Assembly: GCA_017610485.1 (NCBI GenBank)
Contig: JAFCBY010000001.1
Coordinates: 1 to 25,413 of the forward strand
From: Candidatus Falkowiibacteriota bacterium
GTDB lineage: Archaea; Iainarchaeota; Iainarchaeia; Iainarchaeales; GCA-2688035
Direction of reading: 5' to 3'
Length of the DNA: 25,413 bases
Below the pieces are notes generated by a model. That model saw only the letters and a list, made by a program, of their open reading frames with translations, was not told where the DNA came from and made no database searches. The position numbers were made by a program, and so were the translations under genes. Positions 23,019 to 25,413 of this stretch are shown here, in pieces (the stretch's first letter is position 1; each line of letters opens with the position of its first letter).

Positions 23019-23927
23019 TTATTTTGCATTCATTTCCGCATAATAAGAGTTTAACTCCATTCTACAGGTAGCTGGATTAGAACGTTCACTCTCAACTTTT
23101 GTAAGACGCTTGAACTCATCCGGGTAAGAATGCATTAGCCTAAGAATTCCGTCAAGCGCCTTATACTCTAATGCAATCTGCTTCCTTGAGACATAAGTTT
23201 GCCCCAATTCTTCCAATACGATCTCCCTTTTGCGATTCGTTTTTGGAATAAAACGCCTTGCATCCTTTGAAAGATACTTTATGGCAGGTTTTGCAGTATT
23301 CTCAAGATAGCCCTTAAGAAATTGCACCTTTTTCCTCAAATTAAACACACTAAAATCACAATAAGCACCAAAAACAAGCATTATCTCCGCGGGAAAAAGA
23401 CCTGTATTCCTCTGAACCCTTTCAACAAACTCAATTACCGCCTGGTCTTTTTTAATCTTAGGATTCAACTTGGAAATCTCGAACCAAAAATCCTTGGTAA
23501 ACGGAAGCCCTTCATTAGTATACTCAAAACGGGCTTTTGCCCCCATTCTCCTAATCTCCGCTTCAGGGTCTGCCCCCAAAACAAACTTAAAGATCTTTGA
23601 AGTCGTGTCACTTCCAACACTGCCGCCGCCAGGAACAACGTCGGTAACCTTGGAAGCAGCCCTGCTAACACTGCGCTCAGCCTGATGCCTAAAATATGAA
23701 TAAGTGAATTTTTCACCCGCCACACCTTTAAGATAGCCACAGCCAGAAGGGGCCAAAGAAAAAGCTCCCACAAGGGCAGCGGCAGCAAGCCTTCTCCGCA
23801 CAGCCCCGGACCTTGATTTTGGCCTTGACTTAACCCTCGCCTTTGCAACCAGCTTTGGCCTCAAGGCCCTTCCTTGCTTTTTCGCCCTGCGCGCCCTGCG
23901 CCTGGCAACGTGTTCCACCCTAGGCAT
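23019..23927 (-). CDS. unrecognised Arg-rich protein with lipoprotein-like N-terminus
   Basis: 302 residues from ATG 23927. About 46 N-terminal residues are dominated by Arg/Lys (ARRRARRAKKQGRALRPK), then comes VRRRLAAAALVGAFSLAPSGC, a hydrophobic segment ending at Cys63 like a Tat/lipoprotein signal with an unusually long basic n-region. The mature part is mostly helical (KDFWFEISKLNPKIKKDQAV, FLKGYLENTAKPAIKYLSKD, EYKALDGILRLMHSYPDEF). No family recognised. A TATA element TTAAATAA (23953-23960) fits a leaderless start at 23927; the 405-residue reading from 24236 would run through this promoter and the divergent gene and is rejected. It shares the basic, lipobox-bearing N-terminal plan with the neighbour at 22110-22922. 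Confidence 0.6.
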   Translation of the reverse strand: MPRVEHVARRRARRAKKQGRALRPKLVAKARVKSRPKSRSGAVRRRLAAAALVGAFSLAPSGCGYLKGVAGEKFTYSYFRHQAERSVSRAASKVTDVVPGGGSVGSDTTSKIFKFVLGADPEAEIRRMGAKARFEYTNEGLPFTKDFWFEISKLNPKIKKDQAVIEFVERVQRNTGLFPAEIMLVFGAYCDFSVFNLRKKVQFLKGYLENTAKPAIKYLSKDARRFIPKTNRKREIVLEELGQTYVSRKQIALEYKALDGILRLMHSYPDEFKRLTKVESERSNPATCRMELNSYYAEMNAK

Positions 23928-23952
23928 ATGAAAGAATTGTGTGGTTAGGATG

Positions 23953-23992
23953 TTAAATAAGGTTTGCCCTTGGAAGGCAATTGGTTTAAAAA
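23953..23992. promoter_or_regulatory. divergent TATA boxes between the Arg-rich protein and the phosphatase-like gene
   Basis: TTAAATAA (23953-23960) serves the minus-strand gene starting at 23927, and TTTAAAAA (23985-23992) the plus-strand gene starting at 24018. Each is centred about 26-30 nt upstream of its ATG, and neither gene has a Shine-Dalgarno, so both messages are probably leaderless. Confidence 0.5.
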
Positions 23993-24017
23993 CAAGCAAA
24001 GCACAATTAGTTTGGAA

Positions 24018-24674
24018 ATGGGTAAAAAAAAAGAACCTCTCAAAAGGATCCCTGGAACAAGGATTTTTATTGGGGGAGCAACACATGTTGATTTGGGAGA
24101 CAAGGCAACAATTGACTTGCTGAAAAAGGAGCAGATAACACATGTTTTCTGCACCTTCCCGCTTACACAAAACCAGTTTGACGGCCAGCCAAAGGATGCA
24201 AGAAGCGGAGACCTCACAATCCTGGAACTTTTCCACCGGAGAGGCATAAACCCCCTATTCCCGGCAAGACTCAGGAGAAACGGGATTGGGGCAAGTTCGT
24301 TGCTAATCAGCCCCAAACATATGAAGGAATTCAGGACATATGAATCTTTCCGGAAAGAAGCAATACACACAAGAAAAAACTTCCTAATAGTCTGCTTTGG
24401 GGGATGGCATGCAAGCGGTTCATATGCAATGTACTACCTTGCAACAATGCTTCCACTGACCTTAGCACAAATACATAAAGATTTCAGGGGCATAGGCTAC
24501 TCGCCAGATGATATAAAGCTTGTGGAAAATTTCTTCAAAAGATCGAAGGTAGATATCCAGGAAGTTGTCAACGCCAAGCTTGAAAAGATGAAGATTGCTG
24601 CACAAATAGCAGCAAAGAGAAAAAAAAGGAAAAAGAAGAAGAAAACACCGGTAAGAAGGGCAAAGCTGAAATAA
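24018..24674 (+). CDS. dual-specificity-phosphatase-like protein with altered P-loop
   Basis: 218 residues from ATG 24018. GTRIFIGGATHVD followed by LLKKEQITHVFCTFP resembles the first strands of dual-specificity phosphatases (IyiGg...L...gIthVin). FLIVCFGGWHASGSYAMYYLA aligns with the catalytic VHCxxGxxRS loop. Cys126, the loop Gly129 and Ser133 are kept, but the preceding His is Val125 and the essential Arg is Ala132. It is therefore probably inactive as a phosphatase or works differently. The last 35 residues are a Lys/Arg tail (KRKKRKKKKK). The family call rests on these motifs only. An upstream in-frame start at 23964 precedes the predicted promoter and is rejected. Confidence 0.5.
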   Translation: MGKKKEPLKRIPGTRIFIGGATHVDLGDKATIDLLKKEQITHVFCTFPLTQNQFDGQPKDARSGDLTILELFHRRGINPLFPARLRRNGIGASSLLISPKHMKEFRTYESFRKEAIHTRKNFLIVCFGGWHASGSYAMYYLATMLPLTLAQIHKDFRGIGYSPDDIKLVENFFKRSKVDIQEVVNAKLEKMKIAAQIAAKRKKRKKKKKTPVRRAKLK

Positions 24675-24689
24675 TTCTTGGCAGATAGG

Positions 24690-24712
24690 TTATGTAGTTA
24701 AATGCTACATAA
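24690..24712. promoter_or_regulatory. inverted repeat, operator or terminator candidate
   Basis: TTATGTAG (24690-24697) and CTACATAA (24705-24712) form a perfect 8-bp inverted repeat with a 7-nt AT-rich spacer, 16 nt after the phosphatase-like stop and upstream of the cyclophilin-like remnant. It could be an operator for the latter or a weak terminator; there is no long T-run after it. Confidence 0.4.
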
Positions 24713-24725
24713 TATAGGGTTGTTT

Positions 24726-24740
24726 TAGTAAATTTTACTA
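24726..24740. promoter_or_regulatory. 15-bp palindrome
   Basis: TAGTAAA-T-TTTACTA is a perfect 7-bp inverted repeat around a single T. It lies 23 nt before ATG 24763 and 13 nt after the previous inverted repeat, a position suited to a regulator site or core-promoter overlap. Confidence 0.35.
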
Positions 24741-24762
24741 CAATATTGGGCTAGGGTAAACA

Positions 24763-25157
24763 ATGGACAAAATTAGGGTAAAAATAGGGAAATTGGAGAT
24801 TTTGGCGGAAATCACTGCCCTGGGACAGCAAAAAGAGTTTTGGACCAGCTGCCAATTGAGGGAACTGCCCAAAGATGGGGCGAGGAGATATACTTCCTGG
24901 TGGACTTTGATATAGCCCTGGAGACAGGCAGGCAGGAGTGCGAGCCTGGTGAAATGGGGTTCTGGTCCGGCGGCCCTGGCCTGGCCATTTTTTTCGGAAA
25001 AACGCCTGTCAGCACTGGGGAGAGGCCAAAGGTTTATTCTCCCTGCAATTTCTTCGCCAGGCTGGTTGGGAAGTGGAGCAAGGAAGCCCTGAATGAAGTG
25101 AAGGATGGCGAGAAGATAGTGCTCAGCAAGGCCAAACAAGGGACGACTTCTACATAA
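24763..25157 (+). pseudogene. cyclophilin-like (TM1367/PF04126-type) gene broken by a frameshift
   Basis: Two overlapping frames together make one protein of about 131 residues, the family's usual length. From ATG 24763 the first frame reads MDKIRVKIGKLEILAEITAL and ends shortly after. From about 24825 the next frame continues TAKRVLDQLPIEGTAQRWGE, EIYFLVDF, EPGEMGFWSGGPGLAIFFG, KTPVSTGE and VYSPCNFFARLVG, which match the cyclophilin-like fold family (LPI...a..WGdEiYF, G.i.yW..G..l.iFFG.TP.S). One extra G in CTGGGACAGC (24820-24829) would join the frames. So either a one-base deletion inactivated the gene, or the assembly has an error. The second part alone lacks a good start codon. Confidence 0.75.
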
Positions 25158-25413
25158 CACATTTCTGTGGCCCTTGCGCCACCTTAGGATTGACGCCACC
25201 CACACTTCCACCAATCAACTTTTCCCGGTCAAAAATGAGCGGTTTTTGAAAAGTTCTAGACGTGGAGATTCGGGATAATTGCTATTATCCTTTATCTCGT
25301 AGGGTATTTGCTACTTTTGGCCTTTAGAGGCGTTCTGCTGGCAGCAGAGGCCAAAAGACCCTGAATTCCAGTATTTGAAACGGCTTAAATGCCTGAATTC
25401 AGCCGTTTGGTGA
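25158..25413. other. non-coding stretch rich in hairpins at the window edge
   Basis: No credible reading frame was found. Four inverted repeats follow one another. GGATAAT/ATTATCC (25273-25290) sits inside GAGAT/ATCTC (25265-25298). A perfect 10-bp stem CTTTTGGCCT/AGGCCAAAAG (25314-25323 with 25348-25357) encloses CTGCT/AGCAG. AAACGGCT/AGCCGTTT pairs 25378-25385 with 25401-25408. CTGAATTC also occurs twice (25361, 25393). This could be a structured RNA, a multi-hairpin regulatory region of a gene beyond the window, or recombination-related sequence. I do not recognise a known RNA family. Confidence 0.4.

Noticed and set aside
23928..24236. Extended start of the Arg-rich protein giving 405 residues
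   Set aside because: It would translate through its own promoter and opposite the divergent phosphatase-like gene; the sequence there is Cys/Phe-rich and unlike the rest.
25243..25255. 13-bp match TTTTTGAAAAGTT shared with the leader at 471-483
   Set aside because: Short, AT-rich and of low complexity; flanking sequence is unrelated, so chance is the simplest explanation.
1..25413. tRNA or rRNA genes, insertion sequences, phage genes
   Set aside because: I looked for T-arm consensus, rRNA core motifs, transposase or integrase motifs and saw none convincing; a covariance-model scan could still find a diverged tRNA.

Overview
The window looks like the chromosome of an uncultured archaeon, possibly a DPANN-type lineage such as Diapherotrites, though the lineage cannot be fixed from this sequence alone. 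The evidence is archaeal-type HMG-CoA synthase, the AcnX-type phosphomevalonate dehydratase, isopentenyl phosphate kinase, type 2 IPP isomerase and the archaeal D-aminoacyl-tRNA deacylase DtdA. Promoters are archaeal too: TATA boxes (TTTAAA-like) are centred about 26 nt upstream of start codons that appear to be leaderless. Genes are packed tightly, with many 4-nt stop/start overlaps. No rRNA, tRNA, CRISPR array, transposase or phage gene was recognised.

Region 1 (1-14683) is a run of plus-strand genes. After the tail of a phosphoribosyltransferase-like gene comes a roughly 14-kb, probably co-transcribed block: GltA/GltD-type NADPH oxidoreductase, HMG-CoA reductase, HMG-CoA synthase, acetoacetyl-CoA thiolase, DUF35 OB-fold protein, a SAM methyltransferase, mevalonate kinase, UbiX-type flavin prenyltransferase, UbiD-type decarboxylase, a HAD hydrolase, phosphomevalonate dehydratase large and small subunits, isopentenyl phosphate kinase, a Nudix protein and type 2 IPP isomerase. 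This is every enzyme of the recently described archaeal mevalonate pathway: acetyl-CoA, acetoacetyl-CoA, HMG-CoA, mevalonate, mevalonate 5-phosphate, trans-anhydromevalonate 5-phosphate, isopentenyl phosphate, IPP, DMAPP. UbiX would make the prenylated FMN needed by the UbiD-type decarboxylase. Three or four genes in the block have no assigned step: the methyltransferase, the HAD protein, the Nudix protein with a degraded Nudix box, and the flavoprotein at the head. Alone among the transcripts here, this block has a long predicted leader, and it can fold into two mutually exclusive hairpins next to the ribosome binding site.

Region 2 (14680-18618) holds DtdA, a toxin-antitoxin-like pair (DUF4258-like toxin, then a zinc-ribbon/AbrB antitoxin), a two-domain glucosamine-6-phosphate deaminase/PIG-L deacetylase fusion with a palindromic operator candidate, a winged-helix-type regulator and a small beta-sandwich protein.

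Region 3 (18620-24674) is an envelope-like accessory region. It contains a 935-residue membrane-anchored protein with ten six-cysteine repeats, a very basic 167-residue protein, two unrecognised proteins with Arg-rich N-termini and lipoprotein-like signals, and a protein resembling a dual-specificity phosphatase whose catalytic loop has lost its Arg.

Region 4 (24675-25413) has two palindromes, a cyclophilin-like gene (TM1367 type) broken by an apparent single-base frameshift, and a hairpin-rich non-coding stretch at the window edge.
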